Assembly (NCBI GenBank): GCA_964618455.1
Contig: CAZUAQ010000007.1
Coordinates: 86,537-150,536 of the forward strand
Direction: 5' to 3'
DNA: 64,000 nucleotides
Source of the DNA: CAZUAQ01 sp964618455
GTDB lineage: Bacteria; Planctomycetota; Phycisphaerae; UBA1845; PWPN01
Within the stretch, counting starts at the first letter, position 1. Every line of letters starts with the position of its first letter. The translations under genes were made by a program, and so were the position numbers. The notes below the pieces were generated by a model. It saw only the letters and a list, made by a program, of their open reading frames with translations. It ran no database searches and had not been told where the DNA came from. Shown here piece by piece: positions 17,019-25,986 of this stretch.

Positions 17019-18422
17019 ATGCAACGACGCTACGCCATCATGCTCATAGTGATCTTCGCCGTTGCCGCACATGCCGCAGCGCAGGAGACGTCGACGTCAG
17101 CGCATCGCCCGCCGAACGTCATCATCCTGATGCCGGATCAGATGGCGGGGCATGCGATGGGCGTGGCGGGAAATCCGGACGTCATCTCACCGCGCATGGA
17201 TCGCCTGGCGGCCGAAGGCGTGTACCTGCCGAACACGATCGCGAACAGTCCGGTGTGCTGCCCGGCGCGGGCGACCATCCTGACCGGACTGTATCCGCAC
17301 GGCCATGGCATGATCAGCAACGATTTGCGGCTGCGTGAGTCGCGCGTGACACTGGCGGAGATTCTCGGCGATCACGGCTATGCCACCGGCTTCATCGGTA
17401 AGTGGCATCTCGATGGCGGTGTGCGTCTGCCGGGGTTTGTGCCGCCGGGGCCGCGCCGGCAGGGATTTCAATTCTGGGCGGCGAACCAGTGCAGCCATAA
17501 GCATTTCGATCCGGTCTATTTCCACGATACGCCCGAGCCGATCCAGCCGGAGCGCTTCGAGACGGAGGTCTGGGCGGAGGAGGCGTTGCGGTTCATCCGC
17601 GCGAACAAGGATCGCCCCTTCTTCCTGCACTGGACATGCGGACCGCCGCACAACCCTTACAAGGCGCCCGAGAAGTACCGGGCCATGTACGATGCGGAAG
17701 AGCTTACCCTTCGCCCGAACTGGGAGCCGGTGGACAATCGCGGCACGCGCGAAGACATCGCGCATTACTACGGCATGGTCACGGCCATTGACGACGCCAT
17801 CGGCCGTATCCTGGATGAAGTCGAAACTCTCGATCTCGCGCGGGATACGCTGGTGATTTTCACTTCGGATCACGGTGACATGCTGGGTTCACACGGCATG
17901 CACATGAAGACGAAGCCATGGGAGGAGTCGATTCGCGTGCCGGGCATCGTGCGTTACCCGCGGCAGATCGAGGCCGGGCAGAAACGCGACCTGCTCTTCT
18001 CGCACGCGGACATCCTGCCCACCGTACTGGCGTACTGCGGTGTGCCGGCGAAGCCGTACGTTCACGGCCGGGATCTGTCGCTCATCCTGAGCGGGGATGC
18101 ACCGGACGATGTGGAGGCGGTGTACCTGCAGATCAATGAGCCCCGTCCGCACCTCAGTGTTCCCGACAGTTGGCGGGGCGTGCGGACGAAGCGGCACGTC
18201 TACGCACGATTCGTGGACAAGCCCTGGGTGTTGTACGACCTGGAAGCCGATCCGTATCAGCAGCACAACCTGATCGACAAGCCGGAGCATGCGGCGATCG
18301 AAGCGCGGCTGGATCGGTTGCTTCAGGCGGAGATGGCGCGAACCGGCGACCGTTGGAGCGCGGACCTGGAGGAGTTCACCGTTTTTTATCGCGGGCCCGC
18401 CATGTACGATCCGCGGTTCTGA
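17019..18422 (+). CDS. Secreted S1-family sulfatase
   Basis: A 467-residue exported enzyme. The ATG at 17019 follows GTGGAGGA and opens a signal peptide (IMLIVIFAVAAHAAA). The PROSITE-type sulfatase signature is intact: C80-C81-P82-A83-R84 within SPVCCPARATILTG, where Cys80 would be converted to formylglycine. Other metal and active-site segments follow: the early Asp in LMPDQ, GKWHL, and SDHGDMLGSHG. Planctomycetes use such sulfatases to desulfate algal or other sulfated polysaccharides, and also sulfated small molecules. No formylglycine-generating or anSME maturase gene is in the window, and no glycoside hydrolase flanks it. Confidence 0.9.
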   Translation: MQRRYAIMLIVIFAVAAHAAAQETSTSAHRPPNVIILMPDQMAGHAMGVAGNPDVISPRMDRLAAEGVYLPNTIANSPVCCPARATILTGLYPHGHGMISNDLRLRESRVTLAEILGDHGYATGFIGKWHLDGGVRLPGFVPPGPRRQGFQFWAANQCSHKHFDPVYFHDTPEPIQPERFETEVWAEEALRFIRANKDRPFFLHWTCGPPHNPYKAPEKYRAMYDAEELTLRPNWEPVDNRGTREDIAHYYGMVTAIDDAIGRILDEVETLDLARDTLVIFTSDHGDMLGSHGMHMKTKPWEESIRVPGIVRYPRQIEAGQKRDLLFSHADILPTVLAYCGVPAKPYVHGRDLSLILSGDAPDDVEAVYLQINEPRPHLSVPDSWRGVRTKRHVYARFVDKPWVLYDLEADPYQQHNLIDKPEHAAIEARLDRLLQAEMARTGDRWSADLEEFTVFYRGPAMYDPRF

Positions 18423-18458
18423 TCCGCGCCGCTGTTGAAATTCGATGACGGTGTCTTG

Positions 18459-20555
18459 TTATCCTTCGTTTCCATCACCATTGCCAATTCGCGCGGGGGT
18501 ATCCTGCTCGAAATAGACACGCGGCTTGAAGTCGTCTTCCGTGCGGTGGTACACCGTGCGATGGGGGAAGGGGATCTCAATCCTGAGTTCGTCGAAGCGT
18601 TTCTTGATGCGGCGAAGCATCTCGCGCTTGACGGTCCACTGCTGCAGCGGCTTGGTCTTGATGAAGAACTTGATGACGATGGCGGAATCGGCGAAGGCAT
18701 CCACGCCGAGCATTTCGGGATCGTCCAGGATCAGCCCGCTGTATTTCGATTCCTTTCGCATCTCCTTGCCAAGCTCGACGAGAAGTTGCATCACCTGGTC
18801 CACGTCTTCCTTGTACGCCACACCAATGTCGAAGAGCGCCCGCGACCATCCGTGGGTCATGTTGCTGACGGTCTTGATCTCGCCGTTCGGAATGAAGTGG
18901 GCGATGCCTTCCAGGTCGCGCAGTACGGTCACGCGCAAGGTGACCTTTTCCACGAGGCCGCCGATGCCGGCGATCTTGACGACGTCGTTGATGCCGTACT
19001 GGTTCTCGAGCAGGATCATGATTCCGTAGAAGTAGTCACGCACGAGGTTCTGGGCGCCGAAGGCAATGGCCAGGCCGAAGACCGCCACACCACCCATGAG
19101 CGGTGCGATGGGGATGCCGATCTCGTCCAGGATCATGATGAGTCCGCCGGCGTAGATGGCGAGCGTCGAGAAATTATGGAACACGCCGACGATGGTCTTG
19201 GCGCGATTTTCGCGCTCGATTCGTGAGCCGATATCGCTCTTGCCTGCCAGGATCACAACGATGCGCTTGTCGGCGAATCGCACCAGCCACAAGGCAATGA
19301 ACACACCGATCACGATCGCCAACAAAGAGGGACCGTGGGTGGTGATCCAGAGTGTCATGTTCTGAATGGAAAAGGGGTTCTGGATCTTGGCCAGATCTTC
19401 CTTGGCCTGCTCCTCTTCCATGCGGGCCTGCTCCGCTTTGGCCAGGGCGGCGATCTTCTCTTCCTGAAGGTCGCTCATCTGGGCGCGGAGTGCATTGAGT
19501 CCGTCCGCGAGATCACTGGCTTCCTGCTGGGCCTTTCGGAAACGCTGGCGGGCGTCTTCAATCTTGGCGCGAAGTTCGCGTTTTTCGGCGTCGCTGCCGC
19601 CGTTGGAGTCAAGCTGCTGGAGTTGCTCCTTCAGGACCGTTTCCGTCTGGCGGGCCACGTCCACGCGCTTCTTGGCAGTCTCGACCTGCTTGGCCTGGGC
19701 GTCGATGGACTTGGAGAGTGAAGCGATGCGATCGTCGAGCGACTTGACTTCCTCCTCGGCCTGCTGGGCCTGGACTTCCTTTTCTTTAAGATCCTCGGTC
19801 GCTTTGATCTCTTCCTTGGTTGGGGTTTTCGTTTCCGCGGCAGCCGGGGTGGCCTCCGTGGGAGGGGCAGCCGGTGCGGCAGGCGTGCCGACCGCGGGAG
19901 CCGGGGCCGGTGCGGGAGCCGGAGTTTCAGGGGAAGTGGATGGGGCGGGCTCGTTGCCTTGGGGCGCTTGCGTAGTCGGCGCAGGCTGCGTGGCGGGGGG
20001 GGCGAGCAGTTTCTCCAGCGCCGCCGTGTCCTGCTGAAGCGCCAGTTCCTGGGCAGCCTTCTGTTCTTCGATCGCTTTGCGATCCTGGATGGCAAGATCG
20101 AAGCGGTCCCGCGCGAGTTGCCACTGCTTGGTCAGGTTGTCCAGCGCCGTCTGCGCCTCTTTGGCCTGTTCTCCCTCCAGCGTGGGAAGTTTCTCCCTGG
20201 CCTCCTTGAGTTGCTGATCCAGCTTCTCGAACTCCTTCTGAGCCTGGGAAAATTCCGACTCGGGGTCGTTCTTCTGCTTGTCCAGCTTCGTGTTCAACTC
20301 CGCCAGGCGTTTCTTGCCCTCGGCGATGGTGCGCTCCAGGCGCGTGATGCGTTCCGCTTCGCTGAGTTCCTTGGGAGGTGTCGCCGTTGCAGGAGCCTTT
20401 GCACCGGGGCTCCCTTGGCCTTCCGTACCGGTTTTCGAGAGGGTCGTTTTCTTTTCAGGGGCCGGTTTGTCCTCCTGTGTTGGAGGCGTCTCCTGCGCGT
20501 AGGCCGGTGTGAGGAACAATAAGCTCAGCGTGATCATCAATGCATGACGCAGCAT
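18459..20555 (-). CDS. MscS-family mechanosensitive channel with long periplasmic coiled coil
   Basis: A 698-residue inner-membrane protein of the large KefA/YbdG-like kind. Layout: signal peptide 1-20 (cleavage after AYA), coiled coil about 64-185, Pro/Ala-rich linker 186-240, second coiled coil 245-390, membrane helices at about 400-425, 455-475 and 480-500, then the MscS beta and alpha/beta domains. The pore helix and its exit are recognisable in GGVAVFGLAIAFGAQNLVRDYFYGI, shown here in part, and the beta domain in VVKIAGIGGLVEKVTLRVT. Such channels open on membrane tension to release solutes on osmotic downshock. Single gene, convergent with the sulfatase gene 36 bases away. Confidence 0.9.
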   Translation of the reverse strand: MLRHALMITLSLLFLTPAYAQETPPTQEDKPAPEKKTTLSKTGTEGQGSPGAKAPATATPPKELSEAERITRLERTIAEGKKRLAELNTKLDKQKNDPESEFSQAQKEFEKLDQQLKEAREKLPTLEGEQAKEAQTALDNLTKQWQLARDRFDLAIQDRKAIEEQKAAQELALQQDTAALEKLLAPPATQPAPTTQAPQGNEPAPSTSPETPAPAPAPAPAVGTPAAPAAPPTEATPAAAETKTPTKEEIKATEDLKEKEVQAQQAEEEVKSLDDRIASLSKSIDAQAKQVETAKKRVDVARQTETVLKEQLQQLDSNGGSDAEKRELRAKIEDARQRFRKAQQEASDLADGLNALRAQMSDLQEEKIAALAKAEQARMEEEQAKEDLAKIQNPFSIQNMTLWITTHGPSLLAIVIGVFIALWLVRFADKRIVVILAGKSDIGSRIERENRAKTIVGVFHNFSTLAIYAGGLIMILDEIGIPIAPLMGGVAVFGLAIAFGAQNLVRDYFYGIMILLENQYGINDVVKIAGIGGLVEKVTLRVTVLRDLEGIAHFIPNGEIKTVSNMTHGWSRALFDIGVAYKEDVDQVMQLLVELGKEMRKESKYSGLILDDPEMLGVDAFADSAIVIKFFIKTKPLQQWTVKREMLRRIKKRFDELRIEIPFPHRTVYHRTEDDFKPRVYFEQDTPARIGNGDGNEG

Positions 20556-20741
20556 GGTTACTCCATGTATCGCTATCTATAGGCGCGTCGTTTCAGGGAT
20601 TATCAACATCATGATAGGCAGGAATTCGGGATTCAGCCAATTCTCGAGCGAGGGTCTCCCGTCAGGCCGGGCCGTACGGGATTCAACCGCGAAGCGCGCA
20701 CTACTGACGAAGCATTACAAAGATAAACTACGCACACGCCA

Positions 20742-21590
20742 TCAATCACTCTCGGGCTCGAAGACGTACCGCCCTTCCACGACACGCGTATTCGGCGGAC
20801 GGTGCGTTTGCGCGAAGAAGTCGTATCCTTCTTTGAGATTTATCCAGAAGTCATGCCATTCATTCTGCGCGTACCGGCGCATGTGGGCCTCGGTCATGCG
20901 GAAGGGAAAGCAGTGGACGCGGAAAAAGGGCTGGCCGTTGCGCAGGGCGGCGTCGGCGAGGGTGTAGATCTCGGCGATGGCGGGGTCGGTCATGGCGTAG
21001 CAGCCGACGGAGGAGCGTCCTCCGTGGACCATGAGGTAGCTTCCGGTGCGACCATGGGCCTCGTCGTAGGTGTTCGGGAAGCCGAGGTTGAAGGCGAGCA
21101 GGTGATTGCTCATCGGGTTCATGTTGCCGGGAGGCACGTAATAGAAGCCCTCGGGGGCCTGGTGATCGCCCTCGGCCAGTTTCGGCCCCAGTTCGCCGGA
21201 GTATCTGGCGATCGGCCACGTGCGAAAGAGGTGAAAACGTCCATCTCGCTCGATCCAGAGTTCGAGCTGCTCCTCCTGTTTGAAGATGCGGATGAAGATC
21301 GGCTGCCCGTACTCGAGGCCTTTGGCCTTGAGTGCCGGGGCGAGGCGGGGGTAGGTCTCGGCGATGACGCGCCGCGAACGATCGCTGGCAGGCACCTCCT
21401 GAGCGGTGAAGGTGGGGAGCATGAAGGGATCCGGTTCGAAGTTGTCGATGTCAGCCATGGTTCGGGAGGCCCCCGTAAGCGTGGAGTCCTTGAGTTCGGC
21501 GGCGTCCGGTGATTCATCATGATCGCAGGCGCAGGACGTCAGCACCAGTGCAAGGATCAGTAGTCTCTCGGGGAAGCGATCGAGTTTCAT
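20742..21590 (-). CDS. YkuD-type L,D-transpeptidase lipoprotein
   Basis: A 282-residue lipoprotein. With the ATG at 21590 it has a signal ending in the lipobox LTSC (Cys20). The catalytic YkuD box is MVHGGRSSVGCYAM with His189 and Cys197, the HG...S.GC pattern of L,D-transpeptidases; surrounding sequence (PEGFYYVPPGNMNP, AFNLGFPNTYDEAHGRTG) is closest to the YafK/DpaA-like branch. It would act in the periplasm on peptidoglycan, making 3-3 crosslinks or cutting lipoprotein-peptidoglycan links. That fits planctomycetes having peptidoglycan. Single gene. Confidence 0.85.
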   Translation of the reverse strand: MKLDRFPERLLILALVLTSCACDHDESPDAAELKDSTLTGASRTMADIDNFEPDPFMLPTFTAQEVPASDRSRRVIAETYPRLAPALKAKGLEYGQPIFIRIFKQEEQLELWIERDGRFHLFRTWPIARYSGELGPKLAEGDHQAPEGFYYVPPGNMNPMSNHLLAFNLGFPNTYDEAHGRTGSYLMVHGGRSSVGCYAMTDPAIAEIYTLADAALRNGQPFFRVHCFPFRMTEAHMRRYAQNEWHDFWINLKEGYDFFAQTHRPPNTRVVEGRYVFEPESD

Positions 21591-21722
21591 CCGTGAATCC
21601 GTCTGTGAATCGTCCATGTCCTGTTGATGTGCATTCAATGATACACGAGCTTCGCCGCAAGGTTGAGGGGGAACTGGAATTCGCACGAGAGATTATGCAA
21701 AGATGCTGAATGGGTTTCCGTC

Positions 21723-21807
21723 GCTCCCTTCGGGAGCTTCGGCTGTTCTCGTCCGTCATGACCCCGGGTTCCGTCGTTCGCCGTCGGCGAACCGACTTCA
21801 CCCGGGG
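21723..21807. repeat. Paired palindromes of a likely dispersed intergenic element
   Basis: GCTCCC-TTC-GGGAGC (21723-21737) is followed by CCCCGGGT (21762-21769) and ACCCGGGG (21800-21807), which enclose TTCGCC-GTC-GGCGAA (21777-21791). The hairpin-plus-CCCGGG arrangement looks like a REP-type intergenic repeat; only one copy is visible in this window. Confidence 0.5.
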
Positions 21808-22019
21808 CTACAATCCTCCACCCCTTTCAGAGGCTCTTTTCTGGCCGAGACCCTTGAAGAGAGATTGTGTTTTCTTCTCTCCTTGGGTACAGGTCGCTTT
21901 GGATACGGATGTTCTTTGAATTCAAGTTTTCTTCAGGTACGGGTTGCCTTCCGATCCCGGCTCCCATCGGGTGCGGGCGGGGTATGGCTGAAGGCGCATG
22001 GAAGGGGGGCGAATAGAAC

Positions 22020-22052
22020 GGGGGCGGCACGATTATGAATCGCACCGCCCCC
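22020..22052 (-). terminator. Putative terminator of glnN
   Basis: Arms GGGGGCGG (22020-22027) and CCGCCCCC (22045-22052) continue inwards into CGATT/AATCG, giving a 15-base stem with two mismatches and a 3-base loop. It starts 54 bases past the glnN stop on the minus strand. The following T run is poor. Confidence 0.5.
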
Positions 22053-22106
22053 GAAGAGGTCGTTGGCGGGTCACCATCGGTGTGACCCTAGCAAAGCTGT
22101 CGCCGC

Positions 22107-24284
22107 TTACTTCATGAACAGCATTTCCTGGTACGTCGGCAGCGGCCAGAGGTCGTCGGGGATATAGCCCTCGAGCTCGTCGACGTAACCGCGAATCTTC
22201 AGCATCTGCGGCAGGATCTCGTCGCGGACGAAGTTGCAGTGCTTCTCGACGTCGCCCATGTCGCCTTCCTTGGCCTTCAAGTCCACGAGTATCGACGTCG
22301 AATCCTGAAGGTCTTTGATGAGCTTCGTCAGCGTGTCGATGGTCTTGTGGTCCGGCTCGATGCCGACGGACTTGAGATTCGCGAGGCTGGTCGCCAGTTC
22401 GCTCTGGTAACGCACCGCCGCGGGGAACACCATCGTCCGAACGACCTCGACCACGAGGTTCGACTCGACGTTCACGCTCGCGATGTACTGCTCGGAGTAC
22501 ACCTCGTAACGCGACTCCACCTCGCGGTCGGTCAGCACGTTGTACTTGCTGAACAGGCTCTTGACTTCGGAACTCTTGATGACGGGCAGCGCATCGGCCG
22601 ATGTCTTCAGATTGGGCAGGCCGCGTTTCTCGGCCTCGCTGTGCCATTCCTCGGAATAGCCGTCGCCGTTGAAGACCACCTTGGAGCACGTCGACCAGAC
22701 GTCCTTGATGATCTCCTCGACCACCTTGCCGACTTCCGCCGTGGTCTTGGCGCCGGAGGATTCCAGCTTCGTCGCGAATTCATCCAGCGACTCGGCGAAG
22801 ATGGTGTTGAGCACCACCAGCGGGCCGGCGATCGACATGCTCGAGCCGACGGCTCGGAACTCGAAGCGGTTGCCGGTGAATGCCATCGGGCTGGTGCGAT
22901 TGCGGTCGCCCGAGTGCTTCGGAATCGGGGGCAGGATATCCACACCCACGGTGAGCAGATCCTTCTTGGCGGTGACCGGGGTCCCCTTGGCGATGGCATC
23001 CAGTGTCTGCGTCAGCTCGTCGCCGAGGAAGATCGAGAGAATCGCCGGCGGCGCTTCGTTTGCCCCGAGGCGATGGTCATTGGAGGCACACGCCACAGAG
23101 GCACGCATCAGCTTCGACCAGCGATGCACCGACTGGATCACCGCCGCGCAGAACAGCAGGAACTGGGCGTTCTCCGAAGGCGTATCGCCGGGATCGAACA
23201 GGTTGCCCGCATCGGACGAGCCCATCGAGTAGTTCAGGTGCTTGCCGCTGCCGTTAACGCCGGCAAAGGGCTTCTCGTGCAGCAGGGCCACCATGCCGTA
23301 CTTCTGGGCCACCTTCTTCAGCGTCGTCATGATCAGCTGCTGGTGGTCGGTGGCGAGGTTGGCGAACTCGAAGACCGGGGCCAGCTCGTACTGGCCGGGA
23401 GCCACTTCGTTGTGACGCGTCTTGACGGGGATGCCCAGCTTGAACATCTCGCGCTCGGCTTCAAACATGCACGCCAGAACGCGTTCGGGAATGTCGCCGA
23501 AGTAGTGATCGTCGAACTCCTGGCCCTTGGGCGGCGGGCAGCCGAACAGCGTACGGCCGCAGGCCAGCAGATCGGGACGGGCAAAGAAAAACGTCTTGTC
23601 GATCAGGAAGTACTCCTGCTCCGCGCCGGCAGTCGAACTCACGAACGCGCCGTCCTTACCGAAGAACTTGAGGACGCGCTGGGCCTGCTTGTTCAGGGCC
23701 TGCATCGAACGAAGCACGGGTGTCTTCTTGTCGAGGGCTTCCCCGGTCCAGGAGACGAACGCCGTCGGAATACACAGCGTCGCGCCGTTGGGATTCTCCA
23801 TGACGTACGCGGGGCTGGTGACATCCCAGATGGTGTAGCCGCGCGCCTCGAAGGTCTGGCGAATGCCGCCGGACGGGAACGACGATCCGTCGGGCTCCCC
23901 CTGGATCAGCATCTTGCCTTCGAACTGCGAGATCGTTCCGCCGACGGGTGTCGGGTCGAAGAAGCTGTCATGCTTCTCGGCGGTCAGACCGGTGAGCGGA
24001 TAGAAGATGTGGGCGTAGTGCGTCGCGCCACGGTCGAGGGCCCAGGTCTTCATCGCTTCGGCAACGGCGTCGGCCACGTTCGAATCGAGCTGGCCTCCGT
24101 TCTCAATCGTGCTCTTGAGGGACTTGTAGACCGCCTTGGGCAACCGCTCTGCCATCTGGGCGAGGGTGAAGACGTTGTCCGCCCACACCGTGTGCGTGGG
24201 CTCCTTCTTGTAGTCAAACGTACCCAGCACGGGTTCCGCTGTTGCGACGGATTCGATCGCCGCAAGACGTGCAGCATTGCTCAT
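22107..24284 (-). CDS. glnN: Glutamine synthetase type III
   Basis: A 725-residue cytoplasmic enzyme making glutamine from glutamate, ammonia and ATP. Length and sequence fit GSIII (about 700-730 residues), not GSI (about 450): the N-terminal VFGxxxF-like region reads VWADNVFTLAQMAERLPKAVY, shown in part, followed by the catalytic parts HYAHIFYPLTGLTAEKHDSF, TAGAEQEYFLID (metal ligands), KTRHNEVAPGQYE, GVNGSGKHLNYSM and ACASNDHRLGANEAPP. GSIII is common in Bacteroidetes, cyanobacteria and planctomycetes. No amtB, glnK or GOGAT gene is adjacent. The plus-strand frame at 22239-24437 is its antisense shadow. Confidence 0.95.
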   Translation of the reverse strand: MSNAARLAAIESVATAEPVLGTFDYKKEPTHTVWADNVFTLAQMAERLPKAVYKSLKSTIENGGQLDSNVADAVAEAMKTWALDRGATHYAHIFYPLTGLTAEKHDSFFDPTPVGGTISQFEGKMLIQGEPDGSSFPSGGIRQTFEARGYTIWDVTSPAYVMENPNGATLCIPTAFVSWTGEALDKKTPVLRSMQALNKQAQRVLKFFGKDGAFVSSTAGAEQEYFLIDKTFFFARPDLLACGRTLFGCPPPKGQEFDDHYFGDIPERVLACMFEAEREMFKLGIPVKTRHNEVAPGQYELAPVFEFANLATDHQQLIMTTLKKVAQKYGMVALLHEKPFAGVNGSGKHLNYSMGSSDAGNLFDPGDTPSENAQFLLFCAAVIQSVHRWSKLMRASVACASNDHRLGANEAPPAILSIFLGDELTQTLDAIAKGTPVTAKKDLLTVGVDILPPIPKHSGDRNRTSPMAFTGNRFEFRAVGSSMSIAGPLVVLNTIFAESLDEFATKLESSGAKTTAEVGKVVEEIIKDVWSTCSKVVFNGDGYSEEWHSEAEKRGLPNLKTSADALPVIKSSEVKSLFSKYNVLTDREVESRYEVYSEQYIASVNVESNLVVEVVRTMVFPAAVRYQSELATSLANLKSVGIEPDHKTIDTLTKLIKDLQDSTSILVDLKAKEGDMGDVEKHCNFVRDEILPQMLKIRGYVDELEGYIPDDLWPLPTYQEMLFMK

Positions 24285-24475
24285 TGTGAATCTGTTCTCC
24301 GGAGTCAGGCGTACTTACAGGCGTGTACCTCTCTCCAACCATCTGGGGTGCCGACCCGGTTGGAATCCATCATATTAAGCGGAATGCCGGCTCTCCGCCA
24401 GATAATTCACGCGACATTTGCCGGGCTCTCCGAGTGACCCGGATCGGGTGATTCCCCCACGAGTGGCGGGGCAGC

Positions 24476-25858
24476 TCAGGACCGCTCGGCGATCCAGCGA
24501 TCGATATTCCCGAGGGTCCAGGGGTCCCGCTGTTTTCGCGAGAGCAGGGCGTCGGCCTGGGGATCGTCGTGGAAGCGTTCCTTCGCCGGGTCCCAGCGGA
24601 GGGGACGGTTGAGCAGCATGGCGATGTTGCCGATGTGCGAGATCGTGGTTGTGCGATGGCCGGTTTCCGCCGGGGCGTAGCAGGGTTTGCGCGTCCGCAC
24701 GCATTCGAGGAAATTGCCGTATTCGCCGCCCTTGCTCTCCGTGCGACCGATAATCTCGGTGGGGCGGTAAAGTTTCACATCCTCGGGCCCGATCTCGGAT
24801 TTCAGGATCCTCGGATCACTTGCCTCCAGCGGGCTTCGCCAGCCGTTGAATCCGATCCAGCCCTCGGTGCCCTCGAAGCGGATGCACGCTTCATCGCTCT
24901 TGACGTGAAGGGTCACCCCGTTGGCATACTTATAGTGAAGATCGAAAGCATAAGCCGTGCTGAAGAAGTCGTCCTTGGCAGGGAACCGGCCCTTGCCCTC
25001 GACCTCGACCGGTCCGGTGGTTTCGGAATCGTTGGCCCACTGGGCGAGGTCGATCAGGTGGGCGCCCCAGTCCGTGAGACGACCTCCTGAATAATCCCGA
25101 AACCAGCGGAAGCTGCCATGGCAGCGCGCCGGGCAGTAGGGGGCTTCCGGTGCCTGGCCGAGCCACATGTCGTAGTCGAATCCGTCCGGCACAGGCATGA
25201 TCTCGCGCTGGTGGAAATTGGCGCCGCGTGATTCATTACCGCCGGGCAGCGTGACGCGGATGTGCTTCAGCGTGCCGATCCGCCCGTTGCGCACCAGCTC
25301 GCAGATGCGAATATAGGAATCGATGGATCGGTTTTCGGAGGCGGTCTGAAAAATACGCCCGGTCTTGGCCATCGTGTCGCACAGCTCGCGCCCCTCGGCC
25401 ACCGTCAGCGTCAGGGGCTTCTCGCAGATCACGTCCTTGCCGCATTTCGCAGCCATCACGGCCGGAATGACGTGCCAGTGGTCCGGCGTACAGTTGGCAA
25501 TGGCATCGAGATCCTTGCGGACGATCAGGTCACGGAAATCGGTATAGGATTGGCAGGCCGAATAGTTCTTGCCCAGCTTCTGACGGTAATGATCATCGAC
25601 GAACTTCCTGCCCTTGCGGAGATGGGCGGCATCCACGTCCGCCACGGCGATGAGCTGCGCCTCGGGGTAGCGGAAGATCTGCTTCATGTTCCAGCCGATG
25701 CCGTGGCCGCCACATCCGATCAGACCGAGGGTGATGCGGTTGCTCGGGGCGACGGCGCCTGCCAGCCCGAGGGAGGATGAGGAGACGATGGTCGGCGCGG
25801 CCACCGCGGCGGCAGCGCGTCGAAGGACCTGGCGACGCGTGAATCGACCATTGGACAT
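24476..25858 (-). CDS. Tat-exported Gfo/Idh/MocA family oxidoreductase
   Basis: A 460-residue NAD(P)-dependent oxidoreductase. I start at 25858: AAAGGG lies upstream and the protein then opens with a twin-arginine signal (FTRRQVLRRAAAAVAA). The Rossmann dinucleotide motif is GLIGCGGHGIG (48-55) and the conserved catalytic box is CEKPLTLT (EKP). The C-terminal half has the family beta-sheet region with WGAHLIDLAQW. Members oxidise or reduce sugars, inositols or amino sugars; planctomycetes carry many exported copies with unknown substrates. It lies 191 bases upstream of glnN on the same strand, with no clear functional link. Confidence 0.9.
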   Translation of the reverse strand: MSNGRFTRRQVLRRAAAAVAAPTIVSSSSLGLAGAVAPSNRITLGLIGCGGHGIGWNMKQIFRYPEAQLIAVADVDAAHLRKGRKFVDDHYRQKLGKNYSACQSYTDFRDLIVRKDLDAIANCTPDHWHVIPAVMAAKCGKDVICEKPLTLTVAEGRELCDTMAKTGRIFQTASENRSIDSYIRICELVRNGRIGTLKHIRVTLPGGNESRGANFHQREIMPVPDGFDYDMWLGQAPEAPYCPARCHGSFRWFRDYSGGRLTDWGAHLIDLAQWANDSETTGPVEVEGKGRFPAKDDFFSTAYAFDLHYKYANGVTLHVKSDEACIRFEGTEGWIGFNGWRSPLEASDPRILKSEIGPEDVKLYRPTEIIGRTESKGGEYGNFLECVRTRKPCYAPAETGHRTTTISHIGNIAMLLNRPLRWDPAKERFHDDPQADALLSRKQRDPWTLGNIDRWIAERS

Positions 25859-25986
25859 GAACGACCCTTTCCGAAGAAGACCTTGGGAAGCCGATCTTTG
25901 AGATGCGTCAATGATAAACGCTCCACCGACCGTGAGAAAGGGGGCAGCGTGTTCAAGCCGGAGATCGCACAAGCAATATGTGCGTG

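Larger units (their letters stand above)
21591..22106. other. Gene-free region with several inverted repeats
   Basis: No coding signal. It holds a small hairpin (21723-21737), a 46-base imperfect palindrome (21762-21807) and, at its right end, the putative terminator of glnN. Between them lies low-information sequence. Confidence 0.5.

Noticed and set aside
16710..17072. N-terminal extension of the propeller protein to 17072
   Set aside because: It lacks similarity, runs antisense into the sulfatase gene, and the ATG at 16709 opens a clean signal peptide.
19850..20000. Pro/Ala repeat DNA in the MscS gene as a repeat array or CRISPR
   Set aside because: The repeats encode a flexible in-frame linker and have no spacer structure.
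22239..24437. A 732-codon open frame on the plus strand opposite glnN
   Set aside because: It is exactly antisense to a well-recognised glutamine synthetase. Its translation has no domain and is dominated by Arg/His/Leu, as expected of a GC-rich antisense frame.
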